A stretch of 64,000 nt of DNA from Nemophila menziesii (GCA_029959085.1 JARWIR010000173.1:239191-303190), one strand, 5' to 3'. Counted from the stretch's first letter, positions 10,331-23,650 are shown. The notes: generated by a model not told the origin, from the letters alone. Program-made: numbers and translations.

Positions 10331-12447
10331 AACGACCAACGAAAACCCTGGCACCCCCCTCAAAAACCCGTAAAAAGCACGACGAGTCCCTGAAAACCCG
10401 AAAAAAGGACGATTAAAAAAGTCCGAAAAATCCCTTGAAAACACAAAAGAGGCTCCCAAAAGACCCATAAAAAGCACAAAAATCCCCTAAAACCACCAAC
10501 AGAACCCCCATAAACCCCGAAATAACCCCCCAGAACCCCTCGAAACGTCTAAAAACCCCCGGAAAGCCCCCAAGGGCCCAAAAAGACCCCTTGAAAAGCC
10601 CCCAATATCCCCAAAAACGCCCAAAAATATGTTTAAGGACCGTCAAAAAGCACTTTGGAGACCCTCCCAAAACCCCTCGGAACCCCCTAACGACCCCCGA
10701 AAACCCTGGCACCCCCCTCAAAAACCCGTAAAAAGCACGACGACGCCCTGAAAACCCGAAAAAAGGACGATTAAAAAAGTCCGAAAAATCCCTTGAAAAC
10801 ACAAAGGAGGCTCCCAAAAGACCCATAAAAAGCACCAAAAACCTCTAAAACCCCCAACAGAACCCCCAGAAACCCCGAAATAACCCCCCCAGAACCCCTC
10901 GAAACGTCTAAAAACCCCCGGAAAGCCCCAAAGGGCCCTAAAAGACCCCTTGAAAAGTCCCCAATATCCCCAAAAACGCCCAAAAATACGTTTAATGACC
11001 GTCAAAAAGCACTTTGGAGACCCTCCCAAAACCCCTCGGAACCCCCTAACGACCCCCGAAAACCCTGGCACCCCCCTCAAAAACCCGTAAAAAGCACGAC
11101 GAGGCCCAGAAAACCCGAAAAAAGGACGATTAAAAAAGTCCAAAAAATCCCTTGAAAACACAAAGGAGGCTCCCAAAGGACCCATAAAAAGCACCAAAAA
11201 CCCCTAAAACCCCCAACAGAACCTCCAGAAACCCCGAAATAACCCCCCAGAACCCCTCGAAACGTCTAAAAACCCCCGGAAAGCCCCCAAGGGCCCTAAA
11301 AGACACCTTGAAAAGTCCACAATATCCCCAAAAACGCCCAAAAATACGTTTAAGGACCGTCAAAAAGCACTTTGGAGACCCTCCCAAAACCCCTCGGAAC
11401 CCCCTAACGACCCCCGAAAACCCTGGCACTCCCCTCAAAAACCCGTAAAAAGCACGACGAGGCCCTGAAAACCCGAAAAAAGGACGATTAAAAAAGTCCG
11501 AAAAATCCCTTGAAATCACAAAAGAGGCTCCCAAAAGACCCATAAAAAGCACCAAAAACCCTTAAAACCCCCAATAGAACCCCCAGAAACCCCGAAATAA
11601 CCCCCTAAAACCCCTCGAAACGTCTAAAAACCCCCGGAAAGCCCCCAAGGGCCCTAAAAGACCCCTTGAAAAGCCCCCAATATCCCCAAAAACGCCCAAA
11701 AATACGTTTAAGGACCGTCAAAAAGCACTTTGGAGACCCTCCCAAAACCCCTCGGAACCCCCTAACGACCCCCGAAAACCCTGGCACCCCCCTCAAAAAC
11801 CCGTAAAAAGCACGACGAGGCCCAGAAAACCCGAAAAAAGGACGATTAAAAAAGTCCAAAAAATCCCTTGAAAACACAAAGGAGGCTCCCAAAGGACCCA
11901 TAAAAAGCACCAAAAACCCCTAAAACCCCCAACAGAACCTCCAGAAACCCCGAAATAACCCCCCAGAACCCCTCGAAACGTCTAAAAACCCCCGGAAAGC
12001 CCCCAAGGGCCCTAAAAGACACCTTGAAAAGTCCACAATATCCCCAAAAACGCCCAAAAATACGTTTAAGGACCGTCAAAAAGCACTTTGGAGACCCTCC
12101 CAAAACCCCTCGGAACCCCCTAACGACCCCCGAAAACCCTGGCACTCCCCTCAAAAACCCGTAAAAAGCACGACGAGGCCCTGAAAACCCGAAAAAAGGA
12201 CGATTAAAAAAGTCCGAAAAATCCCTTGAAATCACAAAAGAGGCTCCCAAAAGACCCATAAAAAGCACCAAAAACCCTTAAAACCCCCAATAGAACCCCC
12301 AGAAACCCCGAAATAACCCCCTAAAACCCCTCGAAACGTCTAAAAACCCCCGGAAAGCCCCCAAGGGCCCTAAAAGACCCCTTGAAAAGCCCCCAATATC
12401 CCCAAAAACGCCCAAAAATACGTTTAAGGACCGTCAAAAATCACTTT
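10299..12447 (+). repeat. Six-monomer higher-order repeat, unit 2
   Basis: Second tandem copy of the 2149-bp unit at 8150-10298, with essentially the same variants in the same order. It departs from unit 1 at its right end, where aaaaatcactttgg near 12437 replaces aaaaagcactttgg. From about 11.8 kb it also belongs to block Q, which recurs at offset 5010. Adjacent, near-identical units of this length are the classic product of unequal exchange. Confidence 0.85.
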
Positions 12448-14630
12448 GGAGACCCTCCCAAAACCCCTCGGAACCCCCTAACGACCCCCGAAAACCCTGG
12501 CACCCCCCTCAAAAACCCGTAAAAAGCACGACGAGGCCCTGAAAACCCGAAAAAAGGACCATTAAAAAAGTCCGAAAAATCCCTTGAAAACACAAAAGAG
12601 GCTCCCAAAAGACCCATAAAAAGCACCAAAAACTCCTAAAACCCCCAACAGAACCCCCAGAAACACCCAAATAACCCCCCAGAACCCCTCGAAACGTCTA
12701 AAAACCCCCGGAAAGCCCCCAAGGGCCCTAAAAGACCCCTTGAAAAGCCCCCAATATCCCCAAAAACACCCAAAAATACGTTTAAGGACCGTCAAAAAGC
12801 ACTTTGGAGACTCTCCCAAAACTTCTGGGAACCCCCTAACGACCCCCGAAAACCCTGGCACACCCCTCAAAAACCCGTAAAAAGCACGACGAGGCCTTGA
12901 AAATCCGAAAAAAGGACGATTAAAAAAGTCCGAAAAATCCCTTGAAAACACAGAGGAGGCTCCCAAAAGACCCATAAAAAGCACCAAAAACCCCTAAAAC
13001 CCCAACAGAACCCCCAGAAACCCCGAAATAACCCCCCAGAACCCCTCGAAACGTCTAAAAACCCCCGGAAAGCCCCCAAGGGCCCTAAAAGACCCCTTGA
13101 AAAGCCCCCAATATCCCCAAAAACGCCCAAAAATACGTTTAAGGACCGTCAAAAAGCACTTTGGAGACCCTCCCAAAACCCCTCGGAACCCCCTAACGAC
13201 CCCCGAAAACCCTGGCACCCCCCTCAAAAACCCGTAAAAAGCACGACGAGGCCCTGAAAACCCGAAAAAAGGACGATTAAAAAAGTCCGAAAAATCCCTT
13301 GAAAACACAAAAGAGGCTCCCAAAAGACCCATAAAAAGCACCAAAAACCCCTAAAACCCCCAACAGAACCCCCAGAAACCCCGAAATAACCCCCCAGAAC
13401 CCCTTGAAACGTCTAAAAACCCCCGGAAAGCCCCCAAGAGCTCTAAAAGACCCCTTGAAAAGCCCTCAATATCCCTAAAAACGCCCAAAAATACGTTTAA
13501 GAACCGTCAAAAAGCACTTTGGAGACCCTCACAAAACCCCTCGGAACCCCCTAACGACCCCCGAAAACCCTGGCACCCCCTCAAAAACCCGTAAAGAGCA
13601 CGACGAGGCCCTGAAAACCCGAAAAAAGGACGATTAAAAAAGTCCGAAAAATCCCTTGAAAACACAAAAGAGGCTCCCAAAAGACCCATAAAAAGCACCA
13701 AAAACCCCTAAAAACTCCCAACAGAACCCCGAGAAACCCCGAAATAACCCCCCAGAACCCCTCGAAACGTCTAAAAACCCCTGGAAAGCCCCCAAGGGCC
13801 CTAAAAGACCCCTTGAAAAGCCCCCAATATCCCCAAAAACGCCCAAAAATACGTTTAAGGACCGTCAAAAAGCACTTTGGAGACCCTCCCAAAACCCCTC
13901 GGAACCCCTTAACGACCCCCGAAAACCCTGGCACCCCCCTCAAAAACCCGTAAAAAGCACGACGAGGCCCTGAAAACCCGAAAAAAGGACGATTAAAAAA
14001 GTCCGAAAAATCCCTTGAAAACACAGAAGAGGCTCCCAAAAGACCCATAGAAAGCACCAAAAACCCCTAAAACCTCCAACAGAACCCCCATTAACCCCGA
14101 AATAACCCCCCAGAACCCCTCGAAACGTCTAAAAACCCCCGGAAAGCCCCCAAGGGCCCTAAAAGACCCCTTGAAAAGCCCCCAATATCCCCAAAAACGC
14201 CCAAAAATACGTTTAAGGACCGTCAAAAAGCACTTTGGAGACCCTCCCAAAACCCCTCGGAACCCCCTAACGACCCCCGAAAACCCTGGCACCCCCCTCA
14301 AAAACCCGTAAAAAGCACGACGAGGCCCTGAAAACCCGAAAAAAGGACGATTAAAAAAGTCCGAAAAATCCCTTGAAAACACAAAGGAGGCTCCCAAAAG
14401 ACCCATAAAAAGCACCAAAAACCCCTAAAACCCCCAACAGAACCCCCAGAAACCCCGAAATAACCCCCCAGAACCCCTCGAAACGTCTAAAAACCCCCGG
14501 AAAGCCCCCAAGGGCCCTAAAAGACCCCTTGAAAAGCCCCCAATATCCCCAAAAACGCCCAAAAATACGTTTAAGGACCGTCAAAAAGCACTTTGGAGAC
14601 CCTCCCAAAACCCCTCGGAACCCCCTAACG
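11800..14630 (+). repeat. Duplicated block Q, copy 1 (eight monomers)
   Basis: Matches 16810-19640 at offset 5010. Shared markers include ccccctaaaac, aaaaatcac near 12438, gaaacaccc, aacttctggg near 12820, gaggccttgaaaatcc near 12890, cacagaggagg near 12950, the gagctc monomer near 13436, and the aaaactccc monomer near 13710. The only difference noted near the left end is tcgaaacg here against tcggaacg near 17341. The left border lies between about 11715 and 11840, where the other copy has aatgacc and this one aaggacc. Confidence 0.8.
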
Positions 14631-15314
14631 ACCAACGAAAACCCTGGCACCCCCCTCAAAAACCCGTAAAAAGCAAGACGAGGCCCTGAAAACCCGAAAA
14701 AAGGACGATTAAAAAAGTCCGAAAAATCCCTTGAAAACACAAAGGAGGCTCCCAAAAGACCCATAAAAAGCACCAAAAACCCCTAAAACCCCAACAGAAC
14801 CCCCAGAAACCCCGAAATAACCCCCCAGAACCCCTCGAAACGTCTAAAAACCCCCGGAAAGCCCCCAAGGGCCCTAAAAGACCCCTTGAAAAGCCCCCAA
14901 TATCCCCAAAAACGCCCAAAAATACGTTTAAGGACCGTCAAAAAGCACTTTGGAGACCCTCCCAAAACCCCTCGGAACCCCCTAACGACCAACGAAAACC
15001 CTGGCACCCCCCTCAAAAACCCGTAAAAAGCACGACGAGGCCCTGAAAACCCGAAAAAAGGACGATTAAAAAAGTCCGAAAAATCCCTTGAAAACACAAA
15101 AGAGGCTCCCAAAAGACCCATAGAAAGCACCAAAAACCCCTAAAACCCCCAACAGAACCCCCAGAAACCCCGAAATAACCGCCCAGAACCCCTCGAAACG
15201 TCTAAAAACCCCCGGAAAGCCCCCAAGGGCCCTAAAAGACCCCTTGAAAAGCCCCCAATATCCCCAAAAACGCCCAAAAATACGTTTAAGGACCGTCAAA
15301 AAGCACTTTGGAGA
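14631..15314 (+). repeat. Two monomers joining blocks Q and R
   Basis: Two monomers carrying gaccaacg (near 14630 and 14987), a variant otherwise seen near 8187, 10336 and 16062. The first also has gcaagacgagg. They are followed by a monomer with ataaccgccc near 15177, a variant shared with the monomer near 3007. The piece looks like a patchwork of types found elsewhere to its left; no gene is present. Confidence 0.75.
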
Positions 15315-17445
15315 CCCTCCCAAAACCCCTCGGTACCCCCTAACGACCCCCGAAAACCCTGGCACCCCCCTCAAAAACCCTTAAAAAGCGCGACGAGGCC
15401 CTGAAAACCCGAAAAAAGGACGATTAAAAAAGTCCGAAAAATCCCTTGAAAACACAAAAGAGGCTCCCAAAAGACCCATAGAAAGCACCAAAAACCCCTA
15501 AAACCCCCAACAGAACCCCCAGAAACCCCGAAATAACCCCCCAGAACCCCTCGAAACGTCTAAAAACCCCGGAAAGCCCCCAAGGGCCCTAAAAGACCCC
15601 TTGAAAATCCCCCAATATCCCCAAAAACGCCCAAAAATACGTTTAAGGACCGTCAAAAAGCACTTTGGAGACCCTACCAAAACCCCTCGGAACCCCCTAA
15701 CGACCCCCGAAAACCCTGGCACCCCCCTCAAAAACCCGTAAAAAGCACGACGAGGCCCTGAAAACCCGAAAAAAGGACGATTAAAAAAGTCCGAAAAATC
15801 CCTTGAAAACACAAAGGAGGCTCCCAAAGGACCCATAAAAAGAACCAAAAACCCCTAAAACCCCCAACAGAACCCCCAGAAACCCCGAAATAACCCCCCA
15901 GAACCCCTCGAAACGTCTAAAAACCCCCGGAAAGCCCCCAAGGGCCCTAAAAGACCCCTTGAAAAGCCCCCAATATCCCCAAAAACGCCCAAAAATACGT
16001 TTAAGGACCGTCAAAAAGCACTTTGGAGACCCTCCCAAAACCCCTCGGAACCCCCTAACGACCAACGAAAACCCTGGCACCCCCCTCAAAAACCCGTAAA
16101 AAGCACGACGAGTCCCTGAAAACCCGAAAAAAGGACGATTAAAAAAGTCCGAAAAATCCCTTGAAAACACAAAAGAGGCTCCCAAAAGACCCATAAAAAG
16201 CACAAAAATCCCCTAAAACCACCAACAGAACCCCCATAAACCCCGAAATAACCCCCCAGAACCCCTCGAAACGTCTAAAAACCCCCGGAAAGCCCCCAAG
16301 GGCCCAAAAAGACCCCTTGAAAAGCCCCCAATATCCCCAAAAACGCCCAAAAATATGTTTAAGGACCGTCAAAAAGCACTTTGGAGACCCTCCCAAAACC
16401 CCTCGGAACCCCCTAACGACCCCCGAAAACCCTGGCACCCCCCTCAAAAACCCGTAAAAAGCACGACGACGCCCTGAAAACCCGAAAAAAGGACGATTAA
16501 AAAAGTCCGAAAAATCCCTTGAAAACACAAAGGAGGCTCCCAAAAGACCCATAAAAAGCACCAAAAACCTCTAAAACCCCCAACAGAACCCCCAGAAACC
16601 CCGAAATAACCCCCCCAGAACCCCTCGAAACGTCTAAAAACCCCCGGAAAGCCCCAAAGGGCCCTAAAAGACCCCTTGAAAAGTCCCCAATATCCCCAAA
16701 AACGCCCAAAAATACGTTTAATGACCGTCAAAAAGCACTTTGGAGACCCTCCCAAAACCCCTCGGAACCCCCTAACGACCCCCGAAAACCCTGGCACCCC
16801 CCTCAAAAACCCGTAAAAAGCACGACGAGGCCCAGAAAACCCGAAAAAAGGACGATTAAAAAAGTCCAAAAAATCCCTTGAAAACACAAAGGAGGCTCCC
16901 AAAGGACCCATAAAAAGCACCAAAAACCCCTAAAACCCCCAACAGAACCTCCAGAAACCCCGAAATAACCCCCCAGAACCCCTCGAAACGTCTAAAAACC
17001 CCCGGAAAGCCCCCAAGGGCCCTAAAAGACACCTTGAAAAGTCCACAATATCCCCAAAAACGCCCAAAAATACGTTTAAGGACCGTCAAAAAGCACTTTG
17101 GAGACCCTCCCAAAACCCCTCGGAACCCCCTAACGACCCCCGAAAACCCTGGCACTCCCCTCAAAAACCCGTAAAAAGCACGACGAGGCCCTGAAAACCC
17201 GAAAAAAGGACGATTAAAAAAGTCCGAAAAATCCCTTGAAATCACAAAAGAGGCTCCCAAAAGACCCATAAAAAGCACCAAAAACCCTTAAAACCCCCAA
17301 TAGAACCCCCAGAAACCCCGAAATAACCCCCTAAAACCCCTCGGAACGTCTAAAAACCCCCGGAAAGCCCCCAAGGGCCCTAAAAGACCCCTTGAAAAGC
17401 CCCCAATATCCCCAAAAACGCCCAAAAATACGTTTAAGGACCGTC
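15315..17445 (+). repeat. Duplicated block R, copy 2
   Basis: Second copy of 7440-9570 at offset 7875, beginning with ctcggtaccc near 15331 and including the aaccccggaaag, ccctaccaaaac, gacgagtccctg, aatatgttt, acgacgccctg and C7-run markers. It differs from the 8-12 kb region in containing only one copy of the 716-bp dimer, so either this copy kept the ancestral single form or lost one by exchange. Confidence 0.8.
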
Positions 17446-19640
17446 AAAAATCACTTTGGAGACCCTCCCAAAACCCCTCGGAACCCCCTAACGACCCCCG
17501 AAAACCCTGGCACCCCCCTCAAAAACCCGTAAAAAGCACGACGAGGCCCTGAAAACCCGAAAAAAGGACCATTAAAAAAGTCCGAAAAATCCCTTGAAAA
17601 CACAAAAGAGGCTCCCAAAAGACCCATAAAAAGCACCAAAAACTCCTAAAACCCCCAACAGAACCCCCAGAAACACCCAAATAACCCCCCAGAACCCCTC
17701 GAAACGTCTAAAAACCCCCGGAAAGCCCCCAAGGGCCCTAAAAGACCCCTTGAAAAGCCCCCAATATCCCCAAAAACACCCAAAAATACGTTTAAGGACC
17801 GTCAAAAAGCACTTTGGAGACTCTCCCAAAACTTCTGGGAACCCCCTAACGACCCCCGAAAACCCTGGCACACCCCTCAAAAACCCGTAAAAAGCACGAC
17901 GAGGCCTTGAAAATCCGAAAAAAGGACGATTAAAAAAGTCCGAAAAATCCCTTGAAAACACAGAGGAGGCTCCCAAAAGACCCATAAAAAGCACCAAAAA
18001 CCCCTAAAACCCCAACAGAACCCCCAGAAACCCCGAAATAACCCCCCAGAACCCCTCGAAACGTCTAAAAACCCCCGGAAAGCCCCCAAGGGCCCTAAAA
18101 GACCCCTTGAAAAGCCCCCAATATCCCCAAAAACGCCCAAAAATACGTTTAAGGACCGTCAAAAAGCACTTTGGAGACCCTCCCAAAACCCCTCGGAACC
18201 CCCTAACGACCCCCGAAAACCCTGGCACCCCCCTCAAAAACCCGTAAAAAGCACGACGAGGCCCTGAAAACCCGAAAAAAGGACGATTAAAAAAGTCCGA
18301 AAAATCCCTTGAAAACACAAAAGAGGCTCCCAAAAGACCCATAAAAAGCACCAAAAACCCCTAAAACCCCCAACAGAACCCCCAGAAACCCCGAAATAAC
18401 CCCCCAGAACCCCTTGAAACGTCTAAAAACCCCCGGAAAGCCCCCAAGAGCTCTAAAAGACCCCTTGAAAAGCCCTCAATATCCCTAAAAACGCCCAAAA
18501 ATACGTTTAAGAACCGTCAAAAAGCACTTTGGAGACCCTCACAAAACCCCTCGGAACCCCCTAACGACCCCCGAAAACCCTGGCACCCCCTCAAAAACCC
18601 GTAAAGAGCACGACGAGGCCCTGAAAACCCGAAAAAAGGACGATTAAAAAAGTCCGAAAAATCCCTTGAAAACACAAAAGAGGCTCCCAAAAGACCCATA
18701 AAAAGCACCAAAAACCCCTAAAAACTCCCAACAGAACCCCGAGAAACCCCGAAATAACCCCCCAGAACCCCTCGAAACGTCTAAAAACCCCTGGAAAGCC
18801 CCCAAGGGCCCTAAAAGACCCCTTGAAAAGCCCCCAATATCCCCAAAAACGCCCAAAAATACGTTTAAGGACCGTCAAAAAGCACTTTGGAGACCCTCCC
18901 AAAACCCCTCGGAACCCCTTAACGACCCCCGAAAACCCTGGCACCCCCCTCAAAAACCCGTAAAAAGCACGACGAGGCCCTGAAAACCCGAAAAAAGGAC
19001 GATTAAAAAAGTCCGAAAAATCCCTTGAAAACACAGAAGAGGCTCCCAAAAGACCCATAGAAAGCACCAAAAACCCCTAAAACCTCCAACAGAACCCCCA
19101 TTAACCCCGAAATAACCCCCCAGAACCCCTCGAAACGTCTAAAAACCCCCGGAAAGCCCCCAAGGGCCCTAAAAGACCCCTTGAAAAGCCCCCAATATCC
19201 CCAAAAACGCCCAAAAATACGTTTAAGGACCGTCAAAAAGCACTTTGGAGACCCTCCCAAAACCCCTCGGAACCCCCTAACGACCCCCGAAAACCCTGGC
19301 ACCCCCCTCAAAAACCCGTAAAAAGCACGACGAGGCCCTGAAAACCCGAAAAAAGGACGATTAAAAAAGTCCGAAAAATCCCTTGAAAACACAAAGGAGG
19401 CTCCCAAAAGACCCATAAAAAGCACCAAAAACCCCTAAAACCCCCAACAGAACCCCCAGAAACCCCGAAATAACCCCCCAGAACCCCTCGAAACGTCTAA
19501 AAACCCCCGGAAAGCCCCCAAGGGCCCTAAAAGACCCCTTGAAAAGCCCCCAATATCCCCAAAAACGCCCAAAAATACGTTTAAGGACCGTCAAAAAGCA
19601 CTTTGGAGACCCTCCCAAAACCCCTCGGAACCCCCTAACG
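16810..19640 (+). repeat. Duplicated block Q, copy 2
   Basis: Second copy of 11800-14630 at offset 5010, overlapping the right end of block R copy 2. It includes the aacttctggg, gaggccttgaaaatcc, cacagaggagg and gagctc haplotypes. Its right end continues into block A copy 3 rather than the gaccaacg monomers that follow copy 1, marking an exchange near 14630/19640. Confidence 0.8.
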
Positions 19641-22220
19641 ACCCCCGAAAACCCTGGCACCCCCCTCAAAAACCCGTAAAAAGCACGACGAGGCCCTGAA
19701 AACCCGAAAAAAGGACGATTAAAAAAGTCCGAAAAATCCCTTGAAAACACAAAAGAGGCTCCCAAAAGACCCATAAAAAGCACCAAAAACCCCTAAAACC
19801 ACCAACAGAACCCCCATAAACCCCGAAATAACCCCCCAGAACCCCTCGAAACGTCTAAAAACCCCCGGAAAGCCACCAAGGGCCCAAAAAGACCCCTTGA
19901 AAAGCCCCCAATATCCCCAAAAACGCCCAAAAATACGTTTAAGGACCGTCAAAAAGCACTTTGGAGACCCTCCCAAAACCCCTCGGAACCCCCTAACGAC
20001 CCCCGAAAACCCGGGCACCCCCCTCAAAAACCCCTAAAAAGCACGACGAGGCCCTGAAAACCCGAAAAAAGGACGATTAAAAAAGTCCGAAAAATCCCTT
20101 GAAAACACAAAGGAGGCTCCCAAAAGACCCATAAAAAGCACCAAAAACCTCTAAAACCCCCAACAGAACCCCCAGAAACCCCGAAATAACCCCCCAGAAC
20201 CCCTCGAAACGTCTAAAAACCCCCGGAAAGCCCCAAAGGGCCCTAAAAGACCCCTTGAAAAGTCCCCAATATCCCCAAAAACGCCCAAAAATACGTTTAA
20301 TGACCGTAAAAAAGCACTTTGGAGACCCTCCCAAAACCCCTCGGAACCCCCTAACGACCCCCGAAAACCCTGGCACCCCCCTCAAAAACCCGTAAAAAGC
20401 ACGACGAGGCCCAGAAAACCCGAAAAAAGGACGATTAAAAAAGTCCAAAAAATCCCTTGAAAACACAAAGGAGGCTCCCAAAGGACCCATAAAAAGCACC
20501 AAAAACCCCTAAAACCCCCAACAGAACCTCCAGAAACCCCGAAATAACCCCCCAGAACCCCTCGAAACGTCTAAAAACCCCCGGAAAGCCCCCAAGGGCC
20601 CTAAAAGACCCCTTGAAAAGTCCCCAATATCCCCAAAAACGCCCAAAAATACGTTTAAGGACCGTCAAAAAGCACTTTGGAGACCCTCCCAAAACCCCTC
20701 GGAACCCCCTAACGACCCCCGAAAACCCTGGCACTCCCCTCAAAAACCCGTAAAAAGCACGACGAGGCCCTGAAAACCCGAAAAAAGGACGATTAAAAAA
20801 GTCCGAAAAATCCCTTGAAATCACAAAAGAGGCTCCCAAAAGACCCATAAAAAGCACCAAAAACCCTTAAAACCCCCAATAGAACCCCCAGAAACCCCGA
20901 AATAACCCCCCAAAACCCCTCGAAACGTCTAAAAACCCCCGGAAAGCCCCCAAGGGCCCTAAAAGACCCCTTGAAAAGCCCCCAATATCCCCAAAAACGC
21001 CCAAAAATACGTTTAAGGACCGTCAAAAAGCACTTTGGAGACCCTCCCAAAACCCCTCGGAAACCCCTAACGACCCCCGAAAACCCTGGCACCCCCCTCA
21101 AAAACCCGTAAAAAGCTCGACGAGGCCCTGAAAACCCGAAAAAAGGACCATTAAAAAAGTCCGAAAAATCCCTTGAAAACACAAAAGAGGCTCCCAAAAG
21201 ACCCGTAAAAAGCACCAAAAACTCCTAAAACCCCCAACAGAACCCCCAGAACCACCCAAATAACCCCCCAGAACCCCTCGAAACGTCTAAAAACCCCCGA
21301 AAAGCCCCCAAGGGCCCTAAAAGACCCCTTGAAAAGCCCCCAATATCCCCAAAAACACCCAAAAATACGTTTAAGGACCGTCAAAAAGCACTTTGGAGAC
21401 TCTCCCAAAACTTTTGGGAACCCCCTAACGACCCCCGAAAACCCTGGCACACCCCTCAAAAACCCGTAAAAAGCACGACGAGGCCTTGAAAATCCGAAAA
21501 AAGGACGATTAAAAAAGTCCGAAAAATCCCTTGAAAACACAGAGGAGGCTCCCAAAAGACCCATAAAAAGCACCAAAAACCCCTAAAACCCCAACAGAAC
21601 CCCCAGAAACCCCGAAATAACCCCCCAGAACCCCTCGAAACGTCTAAAAACCCCCGGAAAGCCCCCAAGGACCCTAAAAGACCCCTTGAAAAGCCCCCAA
21701 TATCCCCAAAAACGCCCAAAAATACGTTTAAGGACCGTCAAAAAGCACTTTGGAGACCCTCCCAAAACCCCTCGGAACCCCCTAACGACCCCCGAAAACC
21801 CTGGCACTCCCCTCAAAAACCCGTAAAAAGCACGACGAGGCCCTGAAAACCCGAAAAAAGGACGATTAAAAAAGTCCGAAAAATCCCTTGAAATCACAAA
21901 AGAGGCTCCCAAAAGACCCATAAAAAGCACCAAAAACCCTTAAAACCCCCAATAGAACCCCCAGAAACCCCGAAATAACCCCCCAAAACCCCTCGAAACG
22001 TCTAAAAACCCCCGGAAAGCCCCCAAGGGCCCTAAAAGACCCCTTGAAAAGCCCCCAATATCCCCAAAAACGCCCAAAAATACGTTTAAGGACCGTCAAA
22101 AAGCACTTTGGAGACCCTCCCAAAACCCCTCGGAACCCCCTAACGACCCCCGAAAACCCTGGCACCCCCCTCAAAAACCCGTAAAAAGCACGACGAGGCC
22201 CTGAAAACCCGAAAAAAGGA
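18614..22220 (+). repeat. Duplicated block A, copy 3
   Basis: Nearly identical to 3581-7190 at offset 15033. Small differences include ggcactcccc near 20731 against ggcacccccc in copy 2. The order aaaactccc, cccattaacc, ccaccaaggg, cccaaaggg with aatgaccgtaaaaaag, gaaatcac, agctcgacg, gacccgtaaaaag, acttttggg is preserved. The 15-kb separation shows that duplications here span long distances, not only neighbouring monomers. Confidence 0.85.
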
Positions 22221-22223
22221 CCA

Positions 22224-23650
22224 TTAAAAAAGTCCGAAAAATCCCTTGAAAACACAAAGGAGGCTCCCAAAAGACCCATAAAAAGAACCAAAAACCCCTA
22301 AAACCCCCAACAGAACCCCCAGAAACCCCGAAATAACCCCCCAGAACCCCTCGAAACGTCTAAAAACCCCCGGAAAGCCCCCAAGGGCCCTAAAAGACCC
22401 CTTGAAAAGCCCCCAATATCCCCAAAAACACCCAAAAATACGTTTAAGGACCGTCAAAAAGCACTTTGGAGACTCTCCCAAAACTTCTGGGAACCCCCTA
22501 ACGACCCCCGAAAACCCTGGCACACCCCTCAAAAACCCGTAAAAAGCACGACGAGGCCTTGAAAATCCGAAAAAAGGACGATTAAAAAAGTCCGAAAAAT
22601 CCCTTGAAAACACAGAGGAGGCTCCCAAAAGACCCATAAAAAGCACCAAAAACCCCTAAAAACTCCCAACAGAACCCCGAGAAACCCCGAAATAACCCCC
22701 CAGAACCCCTCGAAACGTCTAAAAACCCCTGGAAAGCCCCCAAGGGCCCTAAAAGACCCCTTGAAAAGCCCCCAATATCCCCAAAAACGCCCAAAAATAC
22801 GTTTAAGGACCGTCAAAAAGCACTTTGGAGACCCTCACAAAACCCCTCGGAACCCCTTAACGACCCCCGAAAACCCTGGCACCCCCCTCAAAAACCCGTA
22901 AAAAGCACGACGAGGCCCTGAAAACCCGAAAAAAGGACGATTAAAAAAGTCCGAAAAATCCCTTGAAAACACAAAAGAGGCTCCCAAAAGACCCATAGAA
23001 AGCACCAAAAACCCCTAAAACCTCCAACAGAACCCCCAGAACCCCTCGAAACGTCTAAAAACCCCCGGAAAGCCCCCAAGGGCCCTAAAAGACCCCTTGA
23101 AAAGCCCCCAATATCCCCAAAAACACCCAAAAATACGTTTAAGGACCGTCAAAAAGCACTTTGGAGACCCTCACAAAACCCCTCGGAACCCCCTAACGAC
23201 CCCCGAAAACCCTGGCACCCCCCTCAAAAACCCGTAAAAAGCACGACGAGGCCCTGAAAACCCAAAAAAAGGACGACTAAAAAAGTCCAAAAAATCCCTT
23301 GAAAACACAAAAGAGGCTCCCAAAAGACCCATAAAAAGCACCAAAAACCCCTAAAACCCCCAACAGAACCCCCAGAATCCCCGAAATAACCCCCCAGAAC
23401 CCCTCGAAACGTCTAAAACCCCCGGAAAGCCCCCAAGGGCCCAAAAAGACCCCTTGAAAAGCCCCCAATATCCCCAAAAACGCCCAAAAATACGTTTAAG
23501 GACCGTCAAAAAGCACTTTGGAGACCCTCCCAAAACCCCTCGGAACCCCCTAACGACCCCCGAAAACCCTGGCACCCCCCTCAAAAACCCGTAAAAAGCA
23601 CGACGAGGCCCTGAAAACCCGAAAAAAGGACGATTAAAAAAGTCCGAAAA
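22224..23650 (+). repeat. Duplicated block S, copy 1
   Basis: Matches about 26856-28300. The shared order is ggaggctccc with aaaagaacc, aacttctggg, gaggccttgaaaatcc, cacagaggagg, aaaactccc with ccccgag, and then gactaaaaaag, agaatcccc, gtctaaaacccccgg and gggcccaaaaag. The offset starts at 4632 and becomes 4655 because this copy has lost 22 bp near 23040 and the other has one extra C near 27320. It is the boundary between the left, pure 358-bp domain and the middle domain with 357-bp monomers. Confidence 0.75.
23031..23052 (+). other. 22-bp deletion junction between cccccagaa repeats
   Basis: The usual order of two cccccagaa elements, normally separated by acccc, gaaataa and a further C-run, is collapsed into one, so aacagaacccccagaa runs directly into cccctcgaaac. 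The loss is 22 bp, about two of the ~10.5-bp A/C sub-units. The same junction is found near 60761-60780 and 62513-62533. Confidence 0.9.
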
